Shown: positions 37,176 through 46,503 of the stretch, piece after piece | Layout: each line of letters begins with the position of its first letter | Numbering within the stretch: position 1 is the first letter of the stretch | DNA from: Pirellulales bacterium | GTDB lineage: Bacteria; Planctomycetota; Planctomycetia; Pirellulales; JAICIG01 | Length of the DNA: 64,000 nt | NCBI GenBank assembly: GCA_025927475.1 | Contig: JAICLL010000010.1 | Coordinates: 1-64,000, forward strand | Reading direction: 5' to 3' | Notes under the pieces: model-generated | What the model was told of the DNA's origin: nothing | Seen by the model: the letters and a program-made list of their open reading frames with translations, nothing else | Databases searched by the model: none | Position numbers and translations under genes: made by a program

Positions 37176-39041
37176 TTAAATGTATCCCGTCTCAACCAGC
37201 TTCGTGTACGTCGTCAGTCCGGCGATCAGCATGAAGAATACGCCGGCGAAGAACAGCGCGATCCGCACAAACCAGCCGGGCCGCAGTTCACGCGGCAGCA
37301 ACGTCAGGTTCACCGCCAATGCGTGCCAACAACTGAAGCCCAGGGCATAATTAAAGATGTTGGTGGCGATGGCCATCAGGTGTTTGCCGGGAATAAAGAT
37401 CAATACCACGATGCCAAACAGGGCGTAGCAGCAGAGCACCGTGAAATAAAGCTTGCCGATGTGCTTGGGATCGACCTGGCGCAAGCGCACGCTCGCGGTC
37501 CAAAACACGTCGAGCCAGCGGCGGATGACGCCGTCGGCCGTGCTGGCCATGGTCGGCGCTAACACCAACACGCCGCAGAACAGCGTCATGAACTGAAACA
37601 CCTGGCCCCAGGTGGCGCCCGATACGCTGCCGACGTGCTGGCCGACGCTCTGGGCCGTCATGCCGGCGGCCGTCCAGGTGGCGGCGTCGGTGCCGCGCGG
37701 CAGAAATTGCACCGAGAGCATGCTCGGCAATCCCAGGCCGATAAAGCACGCCGGCATCCACACCACAAGCTGGTCGCGCATCACGTGCCGATACCACCGC
37801 CGCCAGCGCGGCAAGGTTTCGGCATCGACGCGAAAGACGCAGCCGACGTGCGAGAGCTGAAACTTATGGCCGCCCACCACGCTGGGAATCGCTCCCACCA
37901 GGTGCCCCATGCCCCAGCCCTGATCGCGCGTGTAGTTGCTCAGGGGCGTGTTCGACAGACCGCCTTGCCCGGAAATGGCCACCATCATGCACAGCAGTGC
38001 GACGATGCTGAGGTCGACTTTGGGCATGCCCCGCCCCTGAACTAAGGACACGAAGATATTGTCCACGTTGTCGCCATCGCGAATGCCGTCGCCATCGAGG
38101 TCGACAAACTTATCTGGTCTGCCATCGCCGTCGATGTCGGCGTAGCTTTCGTTCACGCCGTCGCCGTCTTCGTCGATCGTGGGTTGCAGACGTTTTTCCG
38201 GAGTCGCATCCAATCGCCCGTCGCCGTCCCAGTCTTCGCCGGCATCGAGCACGCCGTTGCCGTTGAGGTCTTCACCGCGAACCACCGGCACGTTGCCAAA
38301 CTTAAAAAACCCGCTGGCGATTTCGGTCCAGGTGCCCCACTGCGAATATCCGATGGCCAGAGTCAACAAGAACCCAAACACCGTGACGATCTTGAACGAC
38401 ATCACGGCCTTGAGCGAGTTGTACACTTTGCCGCCGAAAATGAGCGGCACCAAAGCCAACAGGAAAACCGCGCTGCCCAACAGGTTCAACGCCGTCTTAT
38501 CGGTCAGGCCGATGCCCAAAAGATGGTTGGCCACTGCCGTCGATTCGGGGTTCGGCATACGGCCGTGATTCATCAAGGCGAACAGCGGCGTGGCGGCGCT
38601 GGTGGCCAGGTAAGGGAAGATCGAGCCGCAGTCCAACAGCAGGTAGACCAGCAGCCAGAACCGCGGGCCAGGCAGCGTGCGAAACTTGCCCGTGAAAATC
38701 GGTTCGCCGCAATACAGCGTGTAGCGGCTGATCTCCATGTTGTAGACCACCTGAAACAAGATGCTGAGGGTGGCCAGCCAAAGCAGCGAGCCGCCATAGC
38801 GGGCGGTGAGCAGGGGGCCGGTGAGCCACTCGCCGCCGCCGATGGCGGCCCCGCCCATCAGCAAGCCGGGGCCGAGCATGGCAAACCACTTTTTCCAGGT
38901 GAAATGGGGGGCGTCGGCCAACTCGCCGGTCGTCCAGCGAGGCATGGCGGCCGCCCCCGGATGCGGAGCGACCAAGGCCGCCGTCGGGCGGGGCTGCGGC
39001 TTCTCGATCGTGGCGGCGCTGGATTCGTTCGTGGTTTCCAT
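37176..39041 (-). CDS. Nramp-like (SLC11-related) transporter with acidic DxDGDG insertion
   Basis: MLGPGLLMGGAAIGGGEWLTGPLLTARYGGSLLWLATLSI, ~11 TM; insertion NGNGVLDAGEDWDGDGRLD..DEDGDGVNESYADIDGDGRPDKFVDLDGDGIRDGDN. Confidence 0.82.
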   Translation of the reverse strand: METTNESSAATIEKPQPRPTAALVAPHPGAAAMPRWTTGELADAPHFTWKKWFAMLGPGLLMGGAAIGGGEWLTGPLLTARYGGSLLWLATLSILFQVVYNMEISRYTLYCGEPIFTGKFRTLPGPRFWLLVYLLLDCGSIFPYLATSAATPLFALMNHGRMPNPESTAVANHLLGIGLTDKTALNLLGSAVFLLALVPLIFGGKVYNSLKAVMSFKIVTVFGFLLTLAIGYSQWGTWTEIASGFFKFGNVPVVRGEDLNGNGVLDAGEDWDGDGRLDATPEKRLQPTIDEDGDGVNESYADIDGDGRPDKFVDLDGDGIRDGDNVDNIFVSLVQGRGMPKVDLSIVALLCMMVAISGQGGLSNTPLSNYTRDQGWGMGHLVGAIPSVVGGHKFQLSHVGCVFRVDAETLPRWRRWYRHVMRDQLVVWMPACFIGLGLPSMLSVQFLPRGTDAATWTAAGMTAQSVGQHVGSVSGATWGQVFQFMTLFCGVLVLAPTMASTADGVIRRWLDVFWTASVRLRQVDPKHIGKLYFTVLCCYALFGIVVLIFIPGKHLMAIATNIFNYALGFSCWHALAVNLTLLPRELRPGWFVRIALFFAGVFFMLIAGLTTYTKLVETGYI

Positions 39042-39165
39042 GATTCTCCGTGGGCGGTCCGAAGACGTTCAGTCCGGCGCTGGTGCTACTTGATAATGCC
39101 AACAATCGGGCGGCTCTGCAAGCAACCGCCCGTGGGGTGTGTTGCTCTCCGGGGGCATCAGGCCA

Positions 39166-39247
39166 TGTGGCACAGCCGCCCTCGGCTGTGAAGTCCACCG
39201 CCGGAGGCGGCGTTGACCGGGCCACAGCCGAGGGCGGCTGTGCCACA
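39166..39247. repeat. Perfect inverted repeat, family C (tgtggcacagccgccctcggctgtg)
   Basis: 25-nt arms 39166-39190 and 39223-39247 are exact reverse complements. Confidence 0.9.
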
Positions 39248-39456
39248 GGGGTTGGCAGATGACCAACAACAACACATGGTTAGGACAAACGGTTAGGGCA
39301 CTACTCATGCAGTGGCGTGGCCTCAGCGAAACGATCTGGCAGCGTTTGCCCGGCTTCGCTACACTGCCCAGCCCTTGCGTAGGCCGCCGAGGCGTTGCGC
39401 GACACGCGCGCAAGCCACGACGGTTACGCACTCGATACTGGCACACGGAGGCGCCG

Positions 39457-40812
39457 ATGTCATTACGCCCGCTGCGATTCATCCACACCAGCGATTGGCG
39501 CCTCGAACGGCCCATCTCGGGCGTGACCGAAGCGCCCGATGCGCTGCGTTCGCTGCTGTGCGAGGCCCCATACCTGGCGGCGCAGCGCGTGGTCGATGCG
39601 GCCATCGCCGAGAACGTCGATTTTCTGTTGCTGGCCGGCGACATCCTCGATGTCGAGCTGGCCGGCCCGCTGGGCATCGCTTTCCTCACGCGGCAATTCG
39701 CGCGGCTGCGTGAGCGGCAGATTGCCGTCTATTGGGCTGGTGGAAAAACCGATCATCCTTCGCGGTGGCCCGCCACCATCGAGCTGCCCGACAACGTGCG
39801 CCGCTTCTCGCCGCGACGTCCGGAAGAAATCGTTCATCTGCGCGGCGAGACTCCGCTGGCCCGCATCGCGGGAATCAGCCGGCATCGCTCGCGCCGCGTG
39901 CGGGCTGAAGATTTTTGGCCCGATGCCGACGGCTTGCCGGCAATTGCCCTGGCCCACGGACCGGTCGATCGGGTCGCGCTGGCCGGGCGGGCCATGACCT
40001 ATTGGGCGCTCGGCGGAAAGCACGCCGCGACCACGCTGTTCGATTCGCCGCATGTCGCTCATTATTGCGGTTCGCCGCAGGGCCGGCGACCGAAAGAAAC
40101 CGGCGCCCGCGGCTGCACGCTGATCGAAATTGATGACGCTGCCCGAGTGCACACTCGCTTGCTGCCGACCGATGTGGTGCGGTGGCGGCAGCAGCGAATC
40201 GCCATCGGCCCGGCGACGACGCGCGAATCGCTCGAATGCGAGCTGGCCGAAGCGGCGCTGGCCATCACCGGCGGAGCGGCGCTGGCCATCACCGATGGTA
40301 TCGAGACTGTAACGCCGGCCACCAGGGCCGGCGCCACCGCGCTGGATTCTGCTGTGCCGGCCACAAGGACCGGGGCTACCGGGATCTCGAGTGCCATCAG
40401 TGCCTGGCTGGTGTCGTGGACCATCGCCGGACATGGGCCGCTGATCGCCGAGCTGCGGCATGGTCCGCTCGCCACCGAATTGCTGACCACGCTGCGACGC
40501 CAGTTTGGTCAGACAACGCCGGCCGTGTGGAGCGTGGGCCTCGAACTCGAAGCGGCGGCCGCGGTGCCGCACGGCTGGTTCGAGCGCGATTCGCTGTTGG
40601 GCGATTATCTGCGGTCGTTGGCCGAGCTGGAAACCGACGACGGAGCCGCCCTGTTCAGCAACCGTCTGGCAAGCTTGCTCGACGATTCGCAGCGAACGGG
40701 CATAGGGGCGTGCGTGCTGGCCGAGACCAGCCCGACGGAACGCTTGCGCGTCTTACAAAAAGCCGCGGCCCTAGGCGCCGAGTTGATCGGCAGCGAGGAG
40801 ACGAAGCTGTGA
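39457..40812 (+). CDS. Metallophosphoesterase, SbcD/YhaO-like DNA exonuclease
   Basis: RFIHTSDWRLERPISG..NVDFLLLAGDILDVE; downstream GTGA-coupled SbcC/YhaN-like gene; start ATG 39457 (ORF extends to 39259 through a repeat). Confidence 0.85.
   Translation: MSLRPLRFIHTSDWRLERPISGVTEAPDALRSLLCEAPYLAAQRVVDAAIAENVDFLLLAGDILDVELAGPLGIAFLTRQFARLRERQIAVYWAGGKTDHPSRWPATIELPDNVRRFSPRRPEEIVHLRGETPLARIAGISRHRSRRVRAEDFWPDADGLPAIALAHGPVDRVALAGRAMTYWALGGKHAATTLFDSPHVAHYCGSPQGRRPKETGARGCTLIEIDDAARVHTRLLPTDVVRWRQQRIAIGPATTRESLECELAEAALAITGGAALAITDGIETVTPATRAGATALDSAVPATRTGATGISSAISAWLVSWTIAGHGPLIAELRHGPLATELLTTLRRQFGQTTPAVWSVGLELEAAAAVPHGWFERDSLLGDYLRSLAELETDDGAALFSNRLASLLDDSQRTGIGACVLAETSPTERLRVLQKAAALGAELIGSEETKL
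40315..40381. repeat. Repeat family E, two copies inside the YhaO-like CDS
   Basis: ccggccaccagggccggcgccaccg (40315-40339) and ccggccacaaggaccggggctaccg (40357-40381); translated as PATRAGATALDSAVPATRTGATGI. Confidence 0.8.
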
Positions 40813-43800
40813 GAATCGAATCTCTGCACATCGACGGTTTTGGAGTCTGGCACGCCCTGCAGCTCGACGCTTTGGCCGATCGGATTACCGTCTTCTATGG
40901 TCCCAACGAGGCAGGCAAGACCACCCTGCTGCAGTTCGTGCGCACGATATTGTACGGCTTTTCGCCGCAGCGTCGCGTGCGTTACTTGCCGCCCTTGCAC
41001 GGCGGGCGGCCCGGCGGCGCGCTGACTCTGCGCGGGCCGGCGGGACTGCTGACGGTGTCGCGGCATGCCACGGGCGCCCCGCACGAACACCCGCTCGGCG
41101 AGCTGCGCATCTCGACGCCCGCCGGCACGATCGAAGGCGATCAGGCGCTCGGCGGACTGTTGGGCGGCATCGACGAGACGACGTTCAATCATGTCTTCGC
41201 CGTCGGGCTGCGCGAAATGCAAGAGCTGGGCACGCTCAGCGATTCCGCCGCCGCCGAACTGCTCTATCAGTTGTCGACCGGCCTGAACGGCGTTCCGCTG
41301 GCTGAGGTTCTCAATGAACTTGCCGCCTCGCGCGAGCGGCTGCTGGCCGGCGGGCGACCTTGCCAGATCGAAACCCTGCTCGAGCGCCGCGACAAGCTGA
41401 AGACTGAAATCGACGAACTTCGCGGCCTGGTGCATCGGCAGGCCGCGCTCACGCACGAACATGCCGAGCTAAGCCGCGCCATGGCCGAGCGGGAAACTTG
41501 CCGCGCCGAGTTGGAGCAGCAGGCCCGCGTGATCGAGGCGGCCGTTACCGTGCGAGTGGCTTGGCGACAACGAGCCGCCGTGGCCCATGAGCTTGCGGAC
41601 TTGCCCCAGTTCACGCCGGTTCCGCCCGACGCGCTCAGCCGGCTTGACGCGATTGACGGTCGTCTGGCCCAAGGCCGCCAGCGAATGGCCCGCTTGCTGC
41701 GATCTCGCAAAGCGGCTCGCAGGCGAATCGCCTCGTTGCCGTTCAACCATCGGCTTGCTCAATGTGCCCCGCGCATCGAGGCATTGGCCGAGCAAGAAGG
41801 TTGGCTCACCACCTTGGAGAGCCAGGTCGAACAGCTTGCCGGCGAAACCGCTACGCTCGAAACCGAGCTGTCCGATCATAAACAGGCGCTGGGGTTGGCC
41901 GCCGGTGACGGCGCCGGCGACCTACCCCAAGCCGCCGCGCGCCTGTCCGGGCTGCGGCCCGCGGCGCGGGCAGCACGCGAGCCGCAGACGCGGATGAAGG
42001 CCGCCCGAGCCGAACTCGTCGAAGCGCAAGAGCAGGCCGACAAGCTCGCCGCGCAAATCCGCGCCGCTTTGAGTCCTACGCAAAACAAAGAGCTGGCGCC
42101 GGCCTTGGAACGAGCGGGCAACCTGGTGGCGCGGTTGCGCCGCCGCGTGCAGCTCGACGAGCGGCTCGATGAGCTCTCGCGCCACGAGAACGAGCTGGCC
42201 GAGCAAGGGCGGCAACTACTCGACCGGCAACTTCTGCCTGGCTGGGTATTGATCGCTTTAGGCGGTGTCTTCGCAATGGGAACCGTGCTCATTCTGGCGG
42301 CCGTTTTCACGCCGGCGGCGATCGTCGGTCATGCCGGCTGGGCGCTGGCCACGTTGGGCGCCCTGGGAGCGGCGGGTGCGGCTGCCGGCAAATTCATGCT
42401 CGAACGCACGGCGGCGATGCAGTTGGACGTTTGCCAGAAGCAAGCGGCCATGCTCACCGCCCAGACCAAGCAGTTGAAACAAGAACGCGACGCTGCCGAT
42501 GCCGAACTGCCGCGCGGGGGCGGCCCGCTGCTCACGCGCCTGCAAACCGCCGAAAAAGAACTGGCCTCGCTCGAAGAGCTGCTGGGCATCGACTCGCAGC
42601 GCCAGGCGGCAACGAAGGCCGCCGCCGCCGCGCAGAGCCGCATCGACGCCGCGCGGTCCGATCGCCGCGTCGCCCGCCGCCGCTGGCGAAAGGCTTTGCG
42701 CTCGGCCGGGCTGCCTGATCATCTTGCGCCATCGCAAGCCGGGCACTTTGCCTCGCGCCGCCGGCAGCTTGCTCCGCTGGAAGAGCGACTGGCGCGGCAA
42801 CGGCAAGAGTTGAACGAGCGAAGGCGCGAACTCGATACACTCCGCGGCCGCATCCAGCAACTGCTGGCCGACGTCGGCCTGGAAGGCATCGAAGCGCGGG
42901 CCACCGAACATTTGAACCAGCTCTGCCAAGCGCTGGCCGAGCATCAAACCGTCGCCGCCCGGCGCGACGAGCTGAAGCAACGGGCCGATCGCCTGCGCCG
43001 CCGGCATGTGAAAACCACTCGCGCCGTGCGCCGCGCCGAAAAACGACGCCGGCAATTGCTGGAATCGTTGGGCGTCGAGAGCGAGGCGGTCTTGCGTGCT
43101 CGGGCCGCCGAGCAAAGCCGCCGCCAGTCGTTGGTCGAAAGCGTCGAGCAACTCACGCACGAGATCGCCGCGGCGCTGGGCGGCCGCTTGAGCGAAACCG
43201 ATGTGGCGGTTTGGCTCGACAGCGAACACGCCGACGAACTCGAAGCCCGCTGGGACGAACTGGCGGGCCGCATTCAGGCCATCGGCCACGAGCTGCAGGC
43301 GCAGTTTGAGCACCGCGGGCGGCTGGCCCACGAGCTGCAAACGCTGGCCGACGACCGCCGGCCGGGCGAGCACGCGCTGGCGCTGGCCGAGGTCGAGCAG
43401 CAACTGCGCGACGCGGTCGAGCGCTGGCGGATGCTGGCGGTCACCGAGTTGACGCTCGACGCCGTCCGCCGCACCTACGAGACCGAGCGGCAGCCCGAAG
43501 CGCTGGCCGACGCCTCGAACTATCTGCAACGGCTGACCGAGGGCCGCTACACGCGCGTCTGGACCCCGCTGGGAGAGCGCGCGCTGCGCGTCGACGACGC
43601 CGAGGGCAATTCGCTGCCGGTCGAGGTGCTCAGCCGCGGCACACGCGAACAGGTCTTTTTGAGTTTGCGACTCGCGCTCGTGGCGGCCTATGCGCGCCGC
43701 GGCATCCACCTGCCGCTGGTGCTCGACGACGTGCTGGTGAACTTCGACGCCAGGCGAGCCAAGGCGGCGGCCGCGGCATTGCGCGATTTCGCCGCCGACG

Positions 43801-44426
43801 GGCATCAGGTGCTGGTCTTTACCTGCCACGAGCATCTCTGCAAAGTTTTTAAGAGCCTGAAGATTGTCACACATCACCTGCCGGCCAACGAAGATTCAGA
43901 GCCAGTGACGGTGGCCTACGCCCGGCCCGAAACCGAGCCGCCGGCGGAGGCCCCGCCCGCCGAGGAAAACGCGCCGGCGGCGGTCGGCTGGCGGCCCGAG
44001 TCGCCCGCGGGACCGCTCTTGCACATCGAAGATTCCCCCGACGGCGCCGGCGGCCCGACGTTATCGATGCCGCGCCCGCGCCGCCGCCGCCGGTCGCCCG
44101 GCGAGATCAACCAGGAACTCGCGGCGGCTGCCGAAGCCGATCGCGCCACCGCGCCGCATCCGGTCACGATTGTCCGCGGAGAGCTGCCGCCGCAATTGTT
44201 CGCCGGCATCCTGGGATGGGACGAAATCGAGCAGGATGGCGACGGCGAAGTCGCGGCTTCATCGCCTGCCGAAACCGCCACCGACGACGCCGCTGAGCGA
44301 AGCGCCTCTTGGCACGTTGCCTCGGAAGACGACGATTTGGCAGCCGACCAGCGGCTCTACTTCGATTCCGACGACTGGCGAACCGTCGAGGTCGACGACG
44401 AGCCGGACGACCACCAGGCGGCATAG
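40809..44426 (+). CDS. SbcC/YhaN-like AAA ATPase with coiled coils
   Basis: VRIESLHIDGFGVWHALQLDALADRITVFYGPNEAGKTTLLQFVRTILYGF Walker A; LSRGTREQVFLSLRLALV signature; LPLVLDDVLVNFD Walker B; GTG start at 40809 overlaps YhaO stop. Confidence 0.9.
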   Translation: MRIESLHIDGFGVWHALQLDALADRITVFYGPNEAGKTTLLQFVRTILYGFSPQRRVRYLPPLHGGRPGGALTLRGPAGLLTVSRHATGAPHEHPLGELRISTPAGTIEGDQALGGLLGGIDETTFNHVFAVGLREMQELGTLSDSAAAELLYQLSTGLNGVPLAEVLNELAASRERLLAGGRPCQIETLLERRDKLKTEIDELRGLVHRQAALTHEHAELSRAMAERETCRAELEQQARVIEAAVTVRVAWRQRAAVAHELADLPQFTPVPPDALSRLDAIDGRLAQGRQRMARLLRSRKAARRRIASLPFNHRLAQCAPRIEALAEQEGWLTTLESQVEQLAGETATLETELSDHKQALGLAAGDGAGDLPQAAARLSGLRPAARAAREPQTRMKAARAELVEAQEQADKLAAQIRAALSPTQNKELAPALERAGNLVARLRRRVQLDERLDELSRHENELAEQGRQLLDRQLLPGWVLIALGGVFAMGTVLILAAVFTPAAIVGHAGWALATLGALGAAGAAAGKFMLERTAAMQLDVCQKQAAMLTAQTKQLKQERDAADAELPRGGGPLLTRLQTAEKELASLEELLGIDSQRQAATKAAAAAQSRIDAARSDRRVARRRWRKALRSAGLPDHLAPSQAGHFASRRRQLAPLEERLARQRQELNERRRELDTLRGRIQQLLADVGLEGIEARATEHLNQLCQALAEHQTVAARRDELKQRADRLRRRHVKTTRAVRRAEKRRRQLLESLGVESEAVLRARAAEQSRRQSLVESVEQLTHEIAAALGGRLSETDVAVWLDSEHADELEARWDELAGRIQAIGHELQAQFEHRGRLAHELQTLADDRRPGEHALALAEVEQQLRDAVERWRMLAVTELTLDAVRRTYETERQPEALADASNYLQRLTEGRYTRVWTPLGERALRVDDAEGNSLPVEVLSRGTREQVFLSLRLALVAAYARRGIHLPLVLDDVLVNFDARRAKAAAAALRDFAADGHQVLVFTCHEHLCKVFKSLKIVTHHLPANEDSEPVTVAYARPETEPPAEAPPAEENAPAAVGWRPESPAGPLLHIEDSPDGAGGPTLSMPRPRRRRRSPGEINQELAAAAEADRATAPHPVTIVRGELPPQLFAGILGWDEIEQDGDGEVAASSPAETATDDAAERSASWHVASEDDDLAADQRLYFDSDDWRTVEVDDEPDDHQAA

Positions 44427-44620
44427 TTGATGGCCGCGTACTCCGCCGTTTTCCACGCGGCGAGCGCAGCCGTGGGATGGCCATCACAACTCAACGACGG
44501 GGCGGCACTGGTGGCTGGGGCAGAGGCTTGCCGACGCCCCGGCTCGCATCAACGTTGGGTGGGCCGAGCGCAGCGAATCCCCGTCGGCATCAAGTTAAAC
44601 AGGTGACCCGCCTGTTTGCT

Positions 44621-44710
44621 CTGTAGGGAACGCCCTCCGTGGTGTTCCGCGTGGGGCGGCGCGACGTCGAATCGCAGCTCCCGGAACGCCACAGAGGGCG
44701 TTCCCTACAG
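44621..44710. repeat. Palindromic repeat family A, intergenic copy
   Basis: ctgtagggaacgccctccgtggtgttccgcgtggggcggcgcgacgtcg...cccggaacgccacagagggcgttccctacag. Confidence 0.9.
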
Positions 44711-44754
44711 ACGTTTCGCGGTGGAAATCACCCTAACATGGTGCGTATCGGTGA

Positions 44755-46353
44755 TCACTCCCAACCGTAGCCGCGGCCCCAATGATGGCCGCCCGTCTCC
44801 GGGGCGCTGCCGGGTGTCATGCCGGGCGCCGCTCCCCAGTCGCTCGACTGTGCCTCCGCGTACGCGCCCCAGCCGCCGTAGCTGACCGTCGAATAATACG
44901 GTGTGGCCGCATACGCCCATTGCGAATCGGCGTACGAAACGCTGTTAAACGCTTCGACCAGGAAGTAGGAACCCGAGCCTGGTTGCAAGCCCGTGATCGT
45001 CACGCTGCTGGTCGTCGCGCTCACGGTGCCGAGCAATACGACGCTGTAGCCGTTCGACCAGTAAATGTTGTAACCGGTGGCTTGCGGCTCGGCGTTCCAG
45101 CTCAGCGCGACGCTGGTTGAAGAAGTCGCATGCGCCGACACGCGCGGCGCGGTGACCGCTTGCACCGCCGGGGCGGGCATCGTCAGACTCACAACCGACG
45201 AATCGGCGACCGACGTCGAGTTGTAGGCTTCCACCTCGAACGACTCGCTGGCGCCCGGCGTCAGGCCGGTCACCTGCACCGCGGTCGTCGTGGCGCTGAC
45301 CGTTCCCAGCAGCACGGCCTGGCCTCCGTTGATCTGGTACACCCGGTAGCCTTGCGTGCCGGAAGACGCCGTCCACGAGAGCTGCGCCACCGTGGTCGAA
45401 ACCGCGCTGGCGGTCAACGAAGGGGCAGTCAGACCGGGAGCCGGTGTCGGTGTCGGTGTCGGAGTCGGAGTCGGCGACGGTTGGCTTGTCGCCGGGCTGA
45501 TCACCTGATCGTTCTTGTTGACCACATCCTGCACGACGTACTGCGTGCCGTTGGGTCCGGTAATCGTCGACTCGTGCCCCTCGGCCAGGTCGGCGATTTC
45601 GCCGTTGAGTTGGAAATCGTACCAGCCCATCGTGCTGTAATTGACGTTCGGGTCAGTGACCGCTTCGGCCAATTCGTGCGAGCTGACCGACGTCAACTCG
45701 TCAAAGGCCGAGGCGAACCCCTGCGACGACGCCGTGGGATTGGGCGAGCCGGGCGCCGGCATCACGGCGTAGTGAATCACATTGCCGCCATCGGCAAACG
45801 CGCCGTGATAGCCCAAGAACGAAGTCTGGCTGGTGGCCGAGCCCATCTGCACCACCACGCCCGGCTCGACGTACACCATATAGAGGCGGTTGGCGTCGGG
45901 CGCCTGCAGCCCCGAGCCGGAGCTGGCGATCAGCGTTTTCAGGTCCGACTGAATCTGGGCGTCGGTCAGATCGGCGCTCTTGTTGATGCTGACGTTATCG
46001 ACGACGCCGGTGCTGGCGGCGCCGCGGCCCACGCCATAGCCGGCGTTGTCGAGCATGTCCATGTACGAACCGCCGACCAGCGCTGAAAGGTATTGGTCGG
46101 TGTTCTTGGCCTGCGTTTGCAGCGAGGAATTGGTTCCCCAGTCGGACCCCAGGTAAACGGCCTGGGCTTCGACATTGGCCAGCAACTCGCCGCCCTGATA
46201 CGTAACGGTCAACAGCTCGCGTGATTCCAGCGGCTCAAAGCGCCCGGCGGCCGGCCGCTTGCGCTGTGCCCTGCGAAGATGTTTCTGCTTTAGTCCTACC
46301 GCCCCCGAGGCGGCCTGCCGCCCACGCCACAAACCTGAAAATCGACCTTTCAC
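44755..46353 (-). CDS. Surface/secreted protein: LEPR-like N-terminus, EXORDIUM-like HELAE domain, fibronectin III repeats
   Basis: RFEPLESRELLTVTYQGG; SSHELAEAVTDPNVNYSTMGWYDFQLNGEIADLAEGHE; PTPTPTPTPTPAPG linker; two FnIII-like units (YRVYQINGGQAVLLGTVSATTTAVQVTGLTPGASESFEVEAYNS). Confidence 0.85.
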   Translation of the reverse strand: MKGRFSGLWRGRQAASGAVGLKQKHLRRAQRKRPAAGRFEPLESRELLTVTYQGGELLANVEAQAVYLGSDWGTNSSLQTQAKNTDQYLSALVGGSYMDMLDNAGYGVGRGAASTGVVDNVSINKSADLTDAQIQSDLKTLIASSGSGLQAPDANRLYMVYVEPGVVVQMGSATSQTSFLGYHGAFADGGNVIHYAVMPAPGSPNPTASSQGFASAFDELTSVSSHELAEAVTDPNVNYSTMGWYDFQLNGEIADLAEGHESTITGPNGTQYVVQDVVNKNDQVISPATSQPSPTPTPTPTPTPAPGLTAPSLTASAVSTTVAQLSWTASSGTQGYRVYQINGGQAVLLGTVSATTTAVQVTGLTPGASESFEVEAYNSTSVADSSVVSLTMPAPAVQAVTAPRVSAHATSSTSVALSWNAEPQATGYNIYWSNGYSVVLLGTVSATTSSVTITGLQPGSGSYFLVEAFNSVSYADSQWAYAATPYYSTVSYGGWGAYAEAQSSDWGAAPGMTPGSAPETGGHHWGRGYGWE

Positions 46354-46503
46354 AGGTTGAAAGCTCCGTCTTGGACAAGGAAATGAGGTGTACTGCCCCC
46401 GGGCCGAGCGGCGTCTCGAAGCCGTCTCCCGTGCTTCCCATTTAAGGAAAAGGCAACAAGCGGGTCAAGTAAATTGGATATCGGCATTTCGTAGTTTTCG
46501 AGG

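Noticed and set aside
40182-40808. N-terminal ~209 aa of ORF 40182..44426
   Set aside because: Out-of-frame overlap with the YhaO-like CDS; GTG at 40809 with GTGA coupling is the likely start.
42258-43877. Minus-strand 539-aa ORF inside yhaN-like gene
   Set aside because: Antisense to a strongly supported AAA/coiled-coil CDS.
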